Source: Psychrobacter immobilis (lineage in GTDB: Bacteria; Pseudomonadota; Gammaproteobacteria; Pseudomonadales; Moraxellaceae). From it: a DNA stretch of 64,000 nt. Positions 55,446 through 64,000 of the stretch are shown here, in pieces. The position numbers and the translations under genes were made by a program. How positions within the stretch are numbered: position 1 is the first letter of the stretch; each line of letters opens with the position of its first letter. The stretch spans positions 1 through 64,000 of the forward strand of contig NZ_CAJGZN010000008.1 in assembly GCF_904846235.1 (NCBI RefSeq), read 5' to 3'. Under the pieces are notes generated by a model. That model searched no databases and had not been told where the DNA came from. It saw only the letters and a program-made list of their open reading frames with translations.

Positions 55446-56462
55446 ATGGCATTACACCCTTTACATGGATTGGTAGAGCAGTTAGAGACACAACCGATTA
55501 TATTTATCGGCGGCAAAGGTGGTGTAGGGAAGACCACCACAGCAGCAGCTCTAGCCAGCTACTATGCAAGCCAGCAGCAAAAAACCTTAATTGTCTCAAC
55601 CGATCCGGCACATAGTTTGGGCGATGTATTGAATATACGACTCAATAATGAGAAAACGGTGATATCACCTTATCTAGATGCGATTGAGTTAAATCCTGAC
55701 GTAATTGTCGATGAACATTTTGCTCAAGTCGAACGTACGATTAAAGCTTATGCCAACCCAGATATGATGCCAAAAATTCGTGAGCATCTGAGGCTATCTA
55801 AGTCGGCACCTGGCGCTCAAGAAGCCGCGATGCTCGAATCTATGTGCCACCATTTAGTCGAAGCGGCAGATGCTGGGTATGAACACATCATCTTTGATAC
55901 CGCACCGACAGGTCATACTTTGCGATTATTGGTATTACCGGAAATGATGGGGGCGTGGACGGATGGGCTGCTTGCACAGCAGCGACGACAGGCCAAACTA
56001 CGTTCGGTGGCGACGCATTTGGACAGTCACAATCAGAAACAGAGCACGCAAAAGAACGACGTGGCCAATCCATTTGCAGCAAAAAAATCAGATCGCTGGG
56101 AGCAAGCTGTATCCGTATTAGAAAAGCGCAAGCAACTGTTCCGTCAAGCAGGGTTGCTACTACATGACCGTACACAAACAGCGATTGTGTTGGTGATGAC
56201 CGCTGATGTTTTACCATTGGCTGAGACCAACCGCGCTATCGAGCAATTAGAAGACAGTAAGCTCCTGCCAGCAGCAATCATTATCAATCAGTTAATATCA
56301 ACCACACAGTCGGATGAGTTTTGGCGACGCCGTGCTGAGCGTCAGCAGCATCTGCTGCAGGATATCGAACAAAGCTTTACCAAGTACCCGCTGTATCCGA
56401 TCTATCTGCAACAGACGGATGTACGTGGTACCGATGCATTGAGTGCATTGCTAAGTGCATAG
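55446..56462 (+). CDS. ArsA/GET3-family ATPase
   Basis: 338 residues. The deviant Walker A GGKGGVGKTTTAAALA (22-37), switch region VSTDPAHSLGDVL (about 50-62) and IIFDTAPTGHTLRLLVLPE (about 147-165) are those of ArsA/Get3 ATPases. There is one ATPase unit rather than the ArsA double unit, and no arsenite-binding cysteine cluster, so arsenic export is unlikely and no arsB is near. It is probably a Get3-like or metallo-chaperone ATPase working with the adjacent CC-tailed protein. Confidence 0.9.
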   Translation: MALHPLHGLVEQLETQPIIFIGGKGGVGKTTTAAALASYYASQQQKTLIVSTDPAHSLGDVLNIRLNNEKTVISPYLDAIELNPDVIVDEHFAQVERTIKAYANPDMMPKIREHLRLSKSAPGAQEAAMLESMCHHLVEAADAGYEHIIFDTAPTGHTLRLLVLPEMMGAWTDGLLAQQRRQAKLRSVATHLDSHNQKQSTQKNDVANPFAAKKSDRWEQAVSVLEKRKQLFRQAGLLLHDRTQTAIVLVMTADVLPLAETNRAIEQLEDSKLLPAAIIINQLISTTQSDEFWRRRAERQQHLLQDIEQSFTKYPLYPIYLQQTDVRGTDALSALLSA

Positions 56463-56478
56463 ATAGTTAGCTAGTAAT

Positions 56479-58149
56479 TTATGACTCATGCTTATACAAC
56501 TGTAGTTTACCTGACAGTGACCATGCCATGTCTGTGCGTAATAACTGAGCTTGTTCGGATTTACCACTGCTGAGCGATGACCATTGTGGTTTACCACGCG
56601 CTTTTTTGAGCTCACTTGGTAATTTATGAGCTGGCCATACAGTAATTGGATTATTGTCTTCATCTGCATGGTCACTGTCGTCAGTTAACGACGTTCCAAG
56701 ACTACTGCCTTTATACAATAACTGAGTGGCATCTGTAGCAGCATGACCACGATGACGTAATGCCGTAAGTAAGTCTAATGCTCGCGTGGCTAATAGCGTC
56801 AACGTAGCAGGATCGATATATAAGCGTTTTACCCCAGTAATCCTATCGGCAATACTGCTGGTATTCGATAGCAGCCCTCCTGCGATCCCACCTATTGCGG
56901 CACCCAATCCCAGTGTCGTACCTAGGGCTGCTGCATCGATACCTAGTCCTAGAAGCGCACCAGCTGCTGCCCCAGAAGTGGTACGAATGCCGTAGCTTTT
57001 GAGAAGTTCAGGGTCGAAAGGGTCTTGTTGATAGGCTTGTAGTTCAAGCGGTGTTGCTGCGACCGCATTGTCATAAAACTTATATAGGTTAAGGAGATTG
57101 TGCTGCATCGCACGCTCACTTTGCCTGACCGCTTCTTGCATTTGCTGTAGTACAGGAAGTGGGTCGTCATCTTCATTGATCTCGCGCACAAAGGCAGCAA
57201 CATTCAATAAAAAATCAGCGATGATGATATTGGCCTCATCATAGAGCTGCGCCCAATCCTCAGTCCGTCGTTGCATCAGCTGCTCAAGCATTTCAGAGTG
57301 AGTGAGCATGGTTGCTAGGTTTTTCCATAGGCGCATCTCATCCTCAAACTCAAACGCGACCGAATCGAAACGCGTTGAAATATGCAGATTGCGTCTTGCC
57401 AGCATCGTCTGCCAGTCATCGATATTGGCATTCTGGCTATCTGTAAAATTAAAAACAGGCATCACAGGAATCGCAGCCCAAGACAAAATCGCTAGCTCAT
57501 CTTTATATTTACCCAATACAGGCTCACGAGCATCTACCACGTAGATGGCCATATCGCTTGCCAGCAGCTGACGAATTACCTTGGCTTCTTGACTATAATC
57601 GTAGGGCAAGGCATAACTGTCTGAACCTTGAGCAACATCCGCCGCCAAAAACTGTTGCAGACGTTCAATACCATCACGGCGACTGGCAGTGTTGTCCTCT
57701 AGCCAATCCATAAGCCCTGAAGCATCTTCCAGACCAGGTGTATCGTATAGTGCAACTAAGACTTCGCCAGTTTGGCTATCTGTCAATTGAGCCTGCTCGA
57801 CATGCCGTGTGGTCGCAGCTTCGTTTTTGACTTCACCAAAATATACGTCTCGCAATAACGTGCGCAGTATAGAGGTTTTACCCGTATTGGTATGACCGAC
57901 GACCGCCAATTTAAGCGGTTCACCACTGGTGATGGTTTTTTTTGTCATCTTTGACGCTGGTGCTGTCGTTGCTGATGCTTCGGTTGATACAGGTTGATTA
58001 TCCTGAGTAGCTATTGACTGAGCTACTGTGTATTTTGATGTATTGTCTGAAGGAGTGCTTGAAACATCAGGGGTCGTCTCATAAGCTTTGTCCGCAAAGA
58101 GCCCCACAGGCTTGTTCTTCTCATGATCATTTTTATTGTCGTTATTCAT
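56479..58149 (-). CDS. Era/TrmE-like GTPase with DUF3482 domain
   Basis: 556 residues. A disordered N-terminal 70 residues, then a G domain at 80-290: G1 VVGHTNTGKTS (83-93), G3 DTPGLED (about 140), and a late FNFTDSQN segment at the NKxD position (weak). A glycine-rich hydrophobic stretch, GIRTTSGAAAGALLGLG and GAAIGGIAGGLL (about 398-430), looks like a glycine zipper that may touch membranes. The DUF3482 type is usually paired with a DUF2868 membrane protein, found here 1.4 kb away with one gene between. The function is unknown; a membrane-linked GTPase role is inferred. Confidence 0.8.
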   Translation of the reverse strand: MNNDNKNDHEKNKPVGLFADKAYETTPDVSSTPSDNTSKYTVAQSIATQDNQPVSTEASATTAPASKMTKKTITSGEPLKLAVVGHTNTGKTSILRTLLRDVYFGEVKNEAATTRHVEQAQLTDSQTGEVLVALYDTPGLEDASGLMDWLEDNTASRRDGIERLQQFLAADVAQGSDSYALPYDYSQEAKVIRQLLASDMAIYVVDAREPVLGKYKDELAILSWAAIPVMPVFNFTDSQNANIDDWQTMLARRNLHISTRFDSVAFEFEDEMRLWKNLATMLTHSEMLEQLMQRRTEDWAQLYDEANIIIADFLLNVAAFVREINEDDDPLPVLQQMQEAVRQSERAMQHNLLNLYKFYDNAVAATPLELQAYQQDPFDPELLKSYGIRTTSGAAAGALLGLGIDAAALGTTLGLGAAIGGIAGGLLSNTSSIADRITGVKRLYIDPATLTLLATRALDLLTALRHRGHAATDATQLLYKGSSLGTSLTDDSDHADEDNNPITVWPAHKLPSELKKARGKPQWSSLSSGKSEQAQLLRTDMAWSLSGKLQLYKHES

Positions 58150-58400
58150 AATATAGTAGCGTCTTATATTTATTTATGGCAGAAACACACAGTAGCCATT
58201 TATTGTAAAACAAATCTGATTGGGTATCGATTATGAATGCGTATTGTCCATATCATAGATCGTAATCTACGCATTTTTGATCATGATATAGTCGGTTCAA
58301 TATACTTTGGATACAAGGAAAAGGAAGACGAATGAAAGCACTACAAATAGTAGGCTAAGCGAGACTGACACCGTATCCAATTTATAGAGAATTGACTATA

Positions 58401-59384
58401 TTAGACAGCACTAGGTGGACGCAGTAGTACTTTTAGCTTTTTCTTGAACCCTTTGGCACGAAAAAACCGCTGCCACATACGGTAAAAGACGCCAAATATC
58501 AGGCTGATGATATTGTCATGGCTGGCTTCACCAACCGCACCGTATTTGACAGGATTGTTGATAGTATCTTCTTCTACATAAGTGCCGAACCAACGATCAA
58601 AAATAATGAGAACGCCGCCGTAATTTTGGTCAATATATTCGTTATTGGTGCCATGGTGGGCGCGGTGATTGGATGGGGTATCAAAGACATACTCCACCCA
58701 TTTGGGAAATTTACCAACGGTTTCGGTATGGATAAAGAATTGATAAATCAAATCTAACGCATAGAAGAAAAATACCCAGACAGGATGCACGCCCAACATC
58801 ATCAGTGGGACAAAGAATAACCACCAACCCGTCACTGAGTACAGCAGGCTTTGACGCATGGCAGTGGATAGATTCATATGGTCATCTGAATGGTGCACGA
58901 CATGCGCTGACCAAAACCAACTCATACGGTGTGACGCGCGATGGAACCAATAATAGCTAAACTCAACCGCGACGAATATAGGTATGGCGGTAAGCCATGT
59001 CACCTCAATAGTAAATAAGCGATATTGATATAACCATAAGCAGATAGGTATGACGATAAGCGCTTGGACAATCAATTCAAACCCTAGATAAGAGCCGCCC
59101 AAACTAAAATTGGTCATCGCACGGCGCCAACTAAAGCTTTTACTATTGCCACGCTTGGACTGATACAGCCATTCTGCTAAAAATAACAAGAAAAATGGGC
59201 CACCAGCCAGCGGTAGCAGCCACTCCTGCCAATACGCAGGTAGAATGCTTGCCAGCATTGGCTGCCACGACTCTGGCGCAGCCGTTAAGATACTTTGGTT
59301 TAACGCCTCTCGGTAACCATCCAATAGTTGACCATACTGACCTAGGGTCATAAGGGGGCTGTCTAAAGAGATATCTGCTGCCAT
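58401..59384 (-). CDS. Sterol desaturase/fatty-acid hydroxylase family membrane enzyme
   Basis: 327 residues with several membrane spans (GGPFFLLFLAEWLY, IVQALIVIPICLWLY, WWLFFVPLMMLGV). The iron-binding histidine motifs are complete: HRASH (148-152), HVVHH (161-165), His220 and HRAHH (240-244). Such di-iron enzymes oxidise lipid chains; in bacteria the substrate is often a fatty acyl, carotenoid or alkylglycerol. It lies between the DUF2868 and DUF3482 genes in the same direction. Confidence 0.85.
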   Translation of the reverse strand: MAADISLDSPLMTLGQYGQLLDGYREALNQSILTAAPESWQPMLASILPAYWQEWLLPLAGGPFFLLFLAEWLYQSKRGNSKSFSWRRAMTNFSLGGSYLGFELIVQALIVIPICLWLYQYRLFTIEVTWLTAIPIFVAVEFSYYWFHRASHRMSWFWSAHVVHHSDDHMNLSTAMRQSLLYSVTGWWLFFVPLMMLGVHPVWVFFFYALDLIYQFFIHTETVGKFPKWVEYVFDTPSNHRAHHGTNNEYIDQNYGGVLIIFDRWFGTYVEEDTINNPVKYGAVGEASHDNIISLIFGVFYRMWQRFFRAKGFKKKLKVLLRPPSAV

Positions 59385-59590
59385 CTTGGGCTCCTAGCCA
59401 CTATAAAACATCCTTGTCGTCTTGATATGACGTCACAGCTATCAAAAAACTGCTTTAACCGCTGTCATATGAATGACTCTACTCATTGATGATAAATAGA
59501 ACCACTCATCTATGATATTTATTTATTGTATATCATGCTAGTCATAATGATAAGTTTAAGAAATATTATAGGATTACACCTTAAAATTTA

Positions 59591-60997
59591 TTAAGCATCA
59601 ATATCAACCAAGCCAATCTTTCGTGCAGAAAGAGCCGTTTGCCACTGTTGATAGCGAACGGCTTGTTTGTCTAATGGCTCATCATCGTTACGTGCGTCAT
59701 TCAAGTCAGCAGCAGATGCAGATTTGGTATCGCTAAGCAGCTGTACAATAAGACCATCTTTTGCGTGAGCAGCGATTTGATCGAGTTTGCGTAGCGTACC
59801 GCGGTCGGGTAATGCGTTGCTATGAATGCCAAGTAAAACTTGCACCGGATGCGCATCTAAGTAGTTTTTAAGCCGTGTCATATCATCACGGTCATCGACG
59901 ATACCAAAATCCTCAACTTCGCTTGATTGTTCAAAACCATGGTTGCTGCCATCAAGCCCTGACTGCCACCATTCGTCCTGATTTGCAGGGTATTCAAGCA
60001 GCGCAACTAACTTTTTGCCCATACTGACCGTCGCTTTTGGGGCGATAGGGGCTAGCGCTTCTATAAAGTCATCAGCATCTACCACGTGCCGCTGCCAAAA
60101 GTTTAGGATTTTTTGATAATACGGCTGTTTGATATCCAAACGCATTTTTTTGCGGCGGAACATCAATGCACAGAACGCCCATGCTATCGCTCGCGGTACA
60201 ATACCGTACATCAGCAAGCTACCGACCAGTAATCCTGCCCATTGCCTTGCAACAGACAGTGGCATGGCTTCAGTGACAAGCCTGCTCTGTGCGATTGCCG
60301 TACTGTCTGGCACACCAAATCCTACCATACTCGGTAGCCAGCCTAATACTTGAGTCAAGCTCACCAGTGCCTGATCAGAGAGTAATGTTGACTCCCAGCT
60401 AAAGCTATACTGACGTACAACCAGCAAAAATATAATCGCAAGCAGCATACCGGTCAATGTCGCAAGCCATAACTGATGGCTAAACCGTCCCAAATACCAA
60501 CGCATACCGCTGTGCTGCAACTGGCGCTCATACAGATCGACGGCAGCCTTAGTCACATCATCTTTACCACGTATGAGATAACTCGGACTGACAAAGCTCG
60601 CAAACCAACTGGGCGCTTGCTGATCTCGATTGATAAGGGTCATGACGAGCCAGCCACCAAGCATAATGGTATGAAAACCAAGTAGACAGACCAACACGTA
60701 AAAGAAATTCACAACATTAGACTGCAATAACGTAAACAACCCCAAAAAACCTGAGATACACCACACCACGCTCATAATGATCATGATGCCCTTTATACGG
60801 CCGTCAATCTTACCCAGTACATGCGCAAGCGCCCCGTTACTGTCTATACGTGATGCACGTCGATGCAGTTTTTGTATAGGCGTACCATCCTCGCCCTGTA
60901 GCTTTTCTGTTATTAATAACGGGTCAGTGGCAAAAACGTGCTGATCGGTCTCTAAAGCACGTACCAGCTCGGTCAGTTGGTCTTGGGGTGATAGCAT
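59591..60997 (-). CDS. DUF2868 membrane protein
   Basis: 468 residues from ATG 60997 (a TTG 61042 would add 15). Several hydrophobic segments occur: IKGIMIIMSVVWCISGFLGLFTLL, FFYVLVCLLGFHTIMLGGWLVM, LATLTGMLLAIIFLLVV, and QWAGLLVGSLLMYGIVPRAIAW. A cytoplasmic tail with DFGIVDDRDDM and VQLLSDTKSASAADL follows. It is the usual partner of DUF3482 GTPases. The function is unknown. Confidence 0.8.
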   Translation of the reverse strand: MLSPQDQLTELVRALETDQHVFATDPLLITEKLQGEDGTPIQKLHRRASRIDSNGALAHVLGKIDGRIKGIMIIMSVVWCISGFLGLFTLLQSNVVNFFYVLVCLLGFHTIMLGGWLVMTLINRDQQAPSWFASFVSPSYLIRGKDDVTKAAVDLYERQLQHSGMRWYLGRFSHQLWLATLTGMLLAIIFLLVVRQYSFSWESTLLSDQALVSLTQVLGWLPSMVGFGVPDSTAIAQSRLVTEAMPLSVARQWAGLLVGSLLMYGIVPRAIAWAFCALMFRRKKMRLDIKQPYYQKILNFWQRHVVDADDFIEALAPIAPKATVSMGKKLVALLEYPANQDEWWQSGLDGSNHGFEQSSEVEDFGIVDDRDDMTRLKNYLDAHPVQVLLGIHSNALPDRGTLRKLDQIAAHAKDGLIVQLLSDTKSASAADLNDARNDDEPLDKQAVRYQQWQTALSARKIGLVDIDA

Positions 60998-61216
60998 AAT
61001 GCGATAATATCCGTATGAAGGCGTCAATATAAGAGATAGCAATCTAAAAACACGCGTTTTAATCGTTATAGATTATTGTAGCGTATATAGAATGAGGATG
61101 ACTTGTATTATTTTTACCACAGTAAACGCTCATAATATCGGCCAAAATAAATATACAACACCAAATCTTGTCAAAAAGCGTATTAAAGAGACATATCAAA
61201 AAAGGGAAGGTGCCAT

Positions 61217-62008
61217 ATGAATAACGAAATGAATAATAAAACCTATCTTATCATCGGTGGAACAGGCGGCATTGGTCAAGCCATGGTGCAGCAGCTAATA
61301 CAAGGAGCGGCGGCTAATCAAACGGACAGTCAATCTAATCAAAGCCATCGCAGACAAGTCTTCGCCACTTATCATCGCAATGAGCCAAACATTGAAGCAG
61401 AAAACCTGCACTGGCTCCCGATGAACGTCAGTGATGAGGACAGCATTAAAAAAGCTGCCGATACCATCAAACAGACAGTCGGTCACGTGGATTGGGTAAT
61501 CAACTGCGTAGGATTATTGCATACAGAGACAGCGCAGCCAGAAAAGGCCTTGCGACAGATGGAAACGGAGTTCTTTTTGCAAAATATGCAAATCAATGCC
61601 CTAGCAAGTTTGCTGATAGCCAAACACATCAAACCATTACTCGCCAAGGCTAATCGCAGCGCCAATCATCCTGCTGTTTTTGCGACCGTATCAGCCCGCG
61701 TCGGTAGCATCACTGACAATCAGCTAGGCGGCTGGTATAGCTATAGAATGAGTAAGGCGGCTCTTAATATGGGGATGAAAAACTTAAGTATCGAATGGAG
61801 CAGATCACTTAAAGATATGTGCGTGGTGGTCATGCAACCAGGCACTGTCAACACTCAGCTGTCCGCGCCGTTTCAAGGCAATGTCGCTGATGGACATCTG
61901 TTCTCGCCAGCGTATAGCGCGGAGTGCTTATTGGAAGTGCTCTCAGGTATGACTGCTACCCAGTCAGGCAGTTTTGTCGATTGGGCTGGAGAGTCAATAC
62001 CTTGGTAG
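61217..62008 (+). CDS. Short-chain dehydrogenase/reductase
   Basis: 263 residues. Rossmann motif IIGGTGGIGQAM (12-23), the NCVG loop (96-99, NNAG-type), and the active site Ser (159 or 164) with Tyr176 and Lys180 in YSYRMSK. CsgA-like SDR with an insertion after the first helix (GAAANQTDSQSNQSHRR). GGAAGG lies about seven bases upstream of ATG 61217. NAD(P)H-dependent; substrate unknown. It converges on the prpD-like gene. Confidence 0.88.
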   Translation: MNNEMNNKTYLIIGGTGGIGQAMVQQLIQGAAANQTDSQSNQSHRRQVFATYHRNEPNIEAENLHWLPMNVSDEDSIKKAADTIKQTVGHVDWVINCVGLLHTETAQPEKALRQMETEFFLQNMQINALASLLIAKHIKPLLAKANRSANHPAVFATVSARVGSITDNQLGGWYSYRMSKAALNMGMKNLSIEWSRSLKDMCVVVMQPGTVNTQLSAPFQGNVADGHLFSPAYSAECLLEVLSGMTATQSGSFVDWAGESIPW

Positions 62009-62046
62009 CCGTTAAACTGACGCTAGCGTACTAGTAAGCCATCAAT

Positions 62047-63573
62047 CTAATACGCTTCAAACAGTGACATAAACTCATTCACAGGCGTCTGCTCCAGTTT
62101 TTCTTGATCGTCGCACAACTCAATGATCTGCTGACAGCGACTTTCAATAAAGCGAGTGGCCAGACTGGCGCGGAATTTAGCTTCCAGCACAGGGATGCCC
62201 TCAGCGCGGCGGCGTTTATGGCCAATAGGATACTCTACAGCCACTTTTTCTGTACTGCTGCCATCGTTAAAAAATACTTGAATGGCGTTGGCAATAGAAC
62301 GCTTACTTGGGTCATGATAATCTTTTGAATACTGCGCGTTTTCTTCTACAAACATCTTGCTGCGTAGCTCATCGATTGACAAATGCTGTTCGTGATAGTC
62401 ATCCTCGTAGTTCTCTGCCATCAGATCGCCTGTCAACAACGGCACAGCCACCATATACTGTAAGCAATGATCTCGATCGGCTGGATTGGCAAGGGCGCCT
62501 TCTTTTGAGATGATGCGAATCGCTGAGTCATGGGTGGTCAGGACGATTTTTTCGATATCGTCAATTCTGTCTTTGATGTGTGGGTGTAGAATGACCGCGG
62601 CTTCACAAGCGGTCTGAGCATGAAACTCAGCCGGAAAGCTTATTTTAAATAAGATATTTTCCATCACGTAACTACCAAAATCCCGCTGGAATTTAAAGCG
62701 ACGATCGCCTTCAGGCTTGGTCGCTAGATCCTTATTGGTATGACTAAATAGCACATCATAGAATCCCCACTGCGGTGCGGTTAATGCGCCAGGAATACCC
62801 ATTTCACCGCGCGCCGTTATATCTACCAGACGTACCGCACGACTGGTTGCATCACCTGCCGCCCATGATTTTCGGCTGCCAGCATTGGGTGCATGCCGAT
62901 AGGTGCGCAGTGCCTGACCATCGACGATGGCTTGTGAAATCGCTGCCATGATGCGCTCACGTGGCAGCTGATAAAGTTTTGCGACGATGGCAGTTGATGC
63001 TAACTTGACCAAAAATACATGATCGAGCCCCACACGATTGAATGAGTTTTCGAGTGCCAGTATACCTTGAATCTCATGTGCCATGATCATGGCTTCAAGC
63101 ACTGCTCTCATGGTCAATGGTGCTTGTCCTTGGCTGATATTTTTCTGACTAATATAGTCGGCGACCGCCAAGATACCACCCAAGTTATCAGAAGGATGGC
63201 CCCATTCTGCAGCAAGCCACGTATCGTTATAGTCAAGCCAGCGCACCATGCAGCCAATATCAAAAGCGGCTTTGATGGGGTCTAGTCTATAGAAGGTGCC
63301 AGGGACGCGAGCGCCATGCGGCGTTATTTGATCGGGGCAATCAGGCCCCAAGTGCTTGGTGCACTCAGGGAAGCGCAGCGCCAATAGACCGCAGCCAAGT
63401 GTGTCCATCAGACAGTGGCGTGCAGTATTCCACGCATCAGTAGGGTTTGGGGACTGCTCGTCTATTGAATAGTTGAGAACGTAATCGGCAATTTTTTGAA
63501 TTTCATCGTCATATTCTGGACGGACGTTACTCTCTACCGTCACATCATTTTTATTTGAATTAGTATTTGACAT
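62047..63573 (-). CDS. prpD: MmgE/PrpD family 2-methylcitrate dehydratase
   Basis: 508 residues (E. coli PrpD 483). Hallmarks of the family: [20 protein letters not shown] (about 47-66), [28 protein letters not shown] and [19 protein letters not shown] (about 92-145), [18 protein letters not shown]. It dehydrates 2-methylcitrate to methylaconitate in the methylcitrate cycle for propionate use. No prpB/prpC genes are in this window, so they may be elsewhere. The N-terminal 25 residues are disordered. Confidence 0.9.
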   Translation of the reverse strand: MSNTNSNKNDVTVESNVRPEYDDEIQKIADYVLNYSIDEQSPNPTDAWNTARHCLMDTLGCGLLALRFPECTKHLGPDCPDQITPHGARVPGTFYRLDPIKAAFDIGCMVRWLDYNDTWLAAEWGHPSDNLGGILAVADYISQKNISQGQAPLTMRAVLEAMIMAHEIQGILALENSFNRVGLDHVFLVKLASTAIVAKLYQLPRERIMAAISQAIVDGQALRTYRHAPNAGSRKSWAAGDATSRAVRLVDITARGEMGIPGALTAPQWGFYDVLFSHTNKDLATKPEGDRRFKFQRDFGSYVMENILFKISFPAEFHAQTACEAAVILHPHIKDRIDDIEKIVLTTHDSAIRIISKEGALANPADRDHCLQYMVAVPLLTGDLMAENYEDDYHEQHLSIDELRSKMFVEENAQYSKDYHDPSKRSIANAIQVFFNDGSSTEKVAVEYPIGHKRRRAEGIPVLEAKFRASLATRFIESRCQQIIELCDDQEKLEQTPVNEFMSLFEAY

Positions 63574-63727
63574 GGTTGGTTCCTCATCCTGAGTGTGCTA
63601 CTTCCTTGACTGAGACTGAGCTGATTATCTCAGCCATCCTTTTAAAGGAATCATCATTTAAAAGTAGCATACTCAATATGGAACAACCAATTTGAATTAT
63701 GTTAAGAATTAATACCTTACAAGCGGT

Positions 63728-63999
63728 CTAAATCATTAAGTACAACAGACCTAAAACAAACAAAGCGGCCATGATAAACAGCAGGAAACTTAAAACTTTG
63801 GTCGTAGTTGACGCAGTATCCGTACTCTCTTTTTTGATTTTGTTTTTCTTAGCAACGTATAGCACCATTTTTACATGTTCGATATTGTCCTCGAGGTAGT
63901 GCTCGCCTTCAGGCACAAAACCTAACGACTCATAAAAACTAAGTAAGTAAACCTGTGCCGAGATGATAATCGGACGCTTTTTACCGTACTTTTTTCGGC
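63728..63999 (-). CDS. GNAT acetyltransferase, 5' part outside the window, with C-terminal membrane segment
   Basis: The frame is open to the window edge (90 residues seen). It reads KRPIIISAQVYLLSFYESLG, then FVPEGEHYLEDNIEHVKMVL, the end of a GNAT domain of ElaA type (A.. FY..lGF...G..Y.ED.i.H..M). A charged linker then leads to a terminal hydrophobic helix, VLSFLLFIMAALFVLGLLYLMI. The membrane anchor is unusual for this family. The N-terminus and function cannot be judged. Confidence 0.65.
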   Translation of the reverse strand, partial: RKKYGKKRPIIISAQVYLLSFYESLGFVPEGEHYLEDNIEHVKMVLYVAKKNKIKKESTDTASTTTKVLSFLLFIMAALFVLGLLYLMI

Positions 64000-64000
64000 A

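Noticed and set aside
55446-56462. Arsenite efflux pump ATPase ArsA
   Set aside because: A single ATPase unit, no arsB/arsC/arsR nearby and no clear arsenite-binding cysteines; named only to family level.

Overview
The window looks like a chromosome segment of a Psychrobacter-like gammaproteobacterium (Moraxellaceae). This rests on the AT-rich sequence, the recC-recB-recD order, the style of the housekeeping proteins (Hpt, CstA, PrpD, the DUF3482 and DUF2868 proteins) and many short hypothetical genes. The genus is an inference and was not tested by any search.

Layout. (1) 1-127 is the 3' end of an IS3-family element. (2) 240-6754 is a tight four-gene operon: a glycosyltransferase-kinase-glycosyltransferase giant, a GTP cyclohydrolase II fused to a NADAR (YbiA) N-glycosidase, an asparagine-synthase-like amidotransferase and a NAT-like acetyltransferase. 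It resembles a small biosynthetic cluster that starts from GTP. (3) 6.9-10.6 kb is a mobile-DNA graveyard holding decayed phage genes, a HicAB toxin-antitoxin module with a self-overlapping operator, a dead hsdR fragment, a Cys-rich protein and an XRE regulator. (4) 10.8-16.9 kb is a three-gene overlapping operon with two tyrosine-recombinase-like proteins, only one of which keeps a full catalytic set. About 1.1 kb of AT-rich DNA with TGTCAC-type repeats follows. (5) 33.5-18.0 kb (minus strand) is an eleven-gene, almost gapless operon: two small regulators, a DNA N6-adenine methyltransferase, a specificity subunit, an unknown, a 1429-residue ATPase, an unknown, a NurA-like protein, a HerA ATPase, a small possible nuclease and a Ser/Thr kinase. 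It best fits the methylation-associated defence system (MADS) type, or a relative. (6) 33.7-37.8 kb is a satellite-like integration module (DUF3631 ATPase, AlpA, unknown, P4-type integrase) next to a tRNA-Arg(CCU) gene, the probable insertion site.

From 38 kb on the DNA is mostly core: a membrane-anchored ModA-like protein, a small hypothetical, recC-(MITE)-recB-recD, hpt, a hypothetical, cstA with a CC-terminal small protein and an ArsA-type ATPase, the DUF3482 GTPase and DUF2868 membrane protein with a sterol-desaturase-family gene between them, an SDR, a PrpD-family dehydratase and a truncated GNAT gene at the edge.

How it works together: the tRNA-Arg-linked integrase and the recombinase trio mark one or more genomic islands whose cargo is the defence operon and possibly HicAB and the GTP-derived cluster. 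RecBCD is the host's own DNA-end processing complex. Family names come from motif reading and memory, with no database search.
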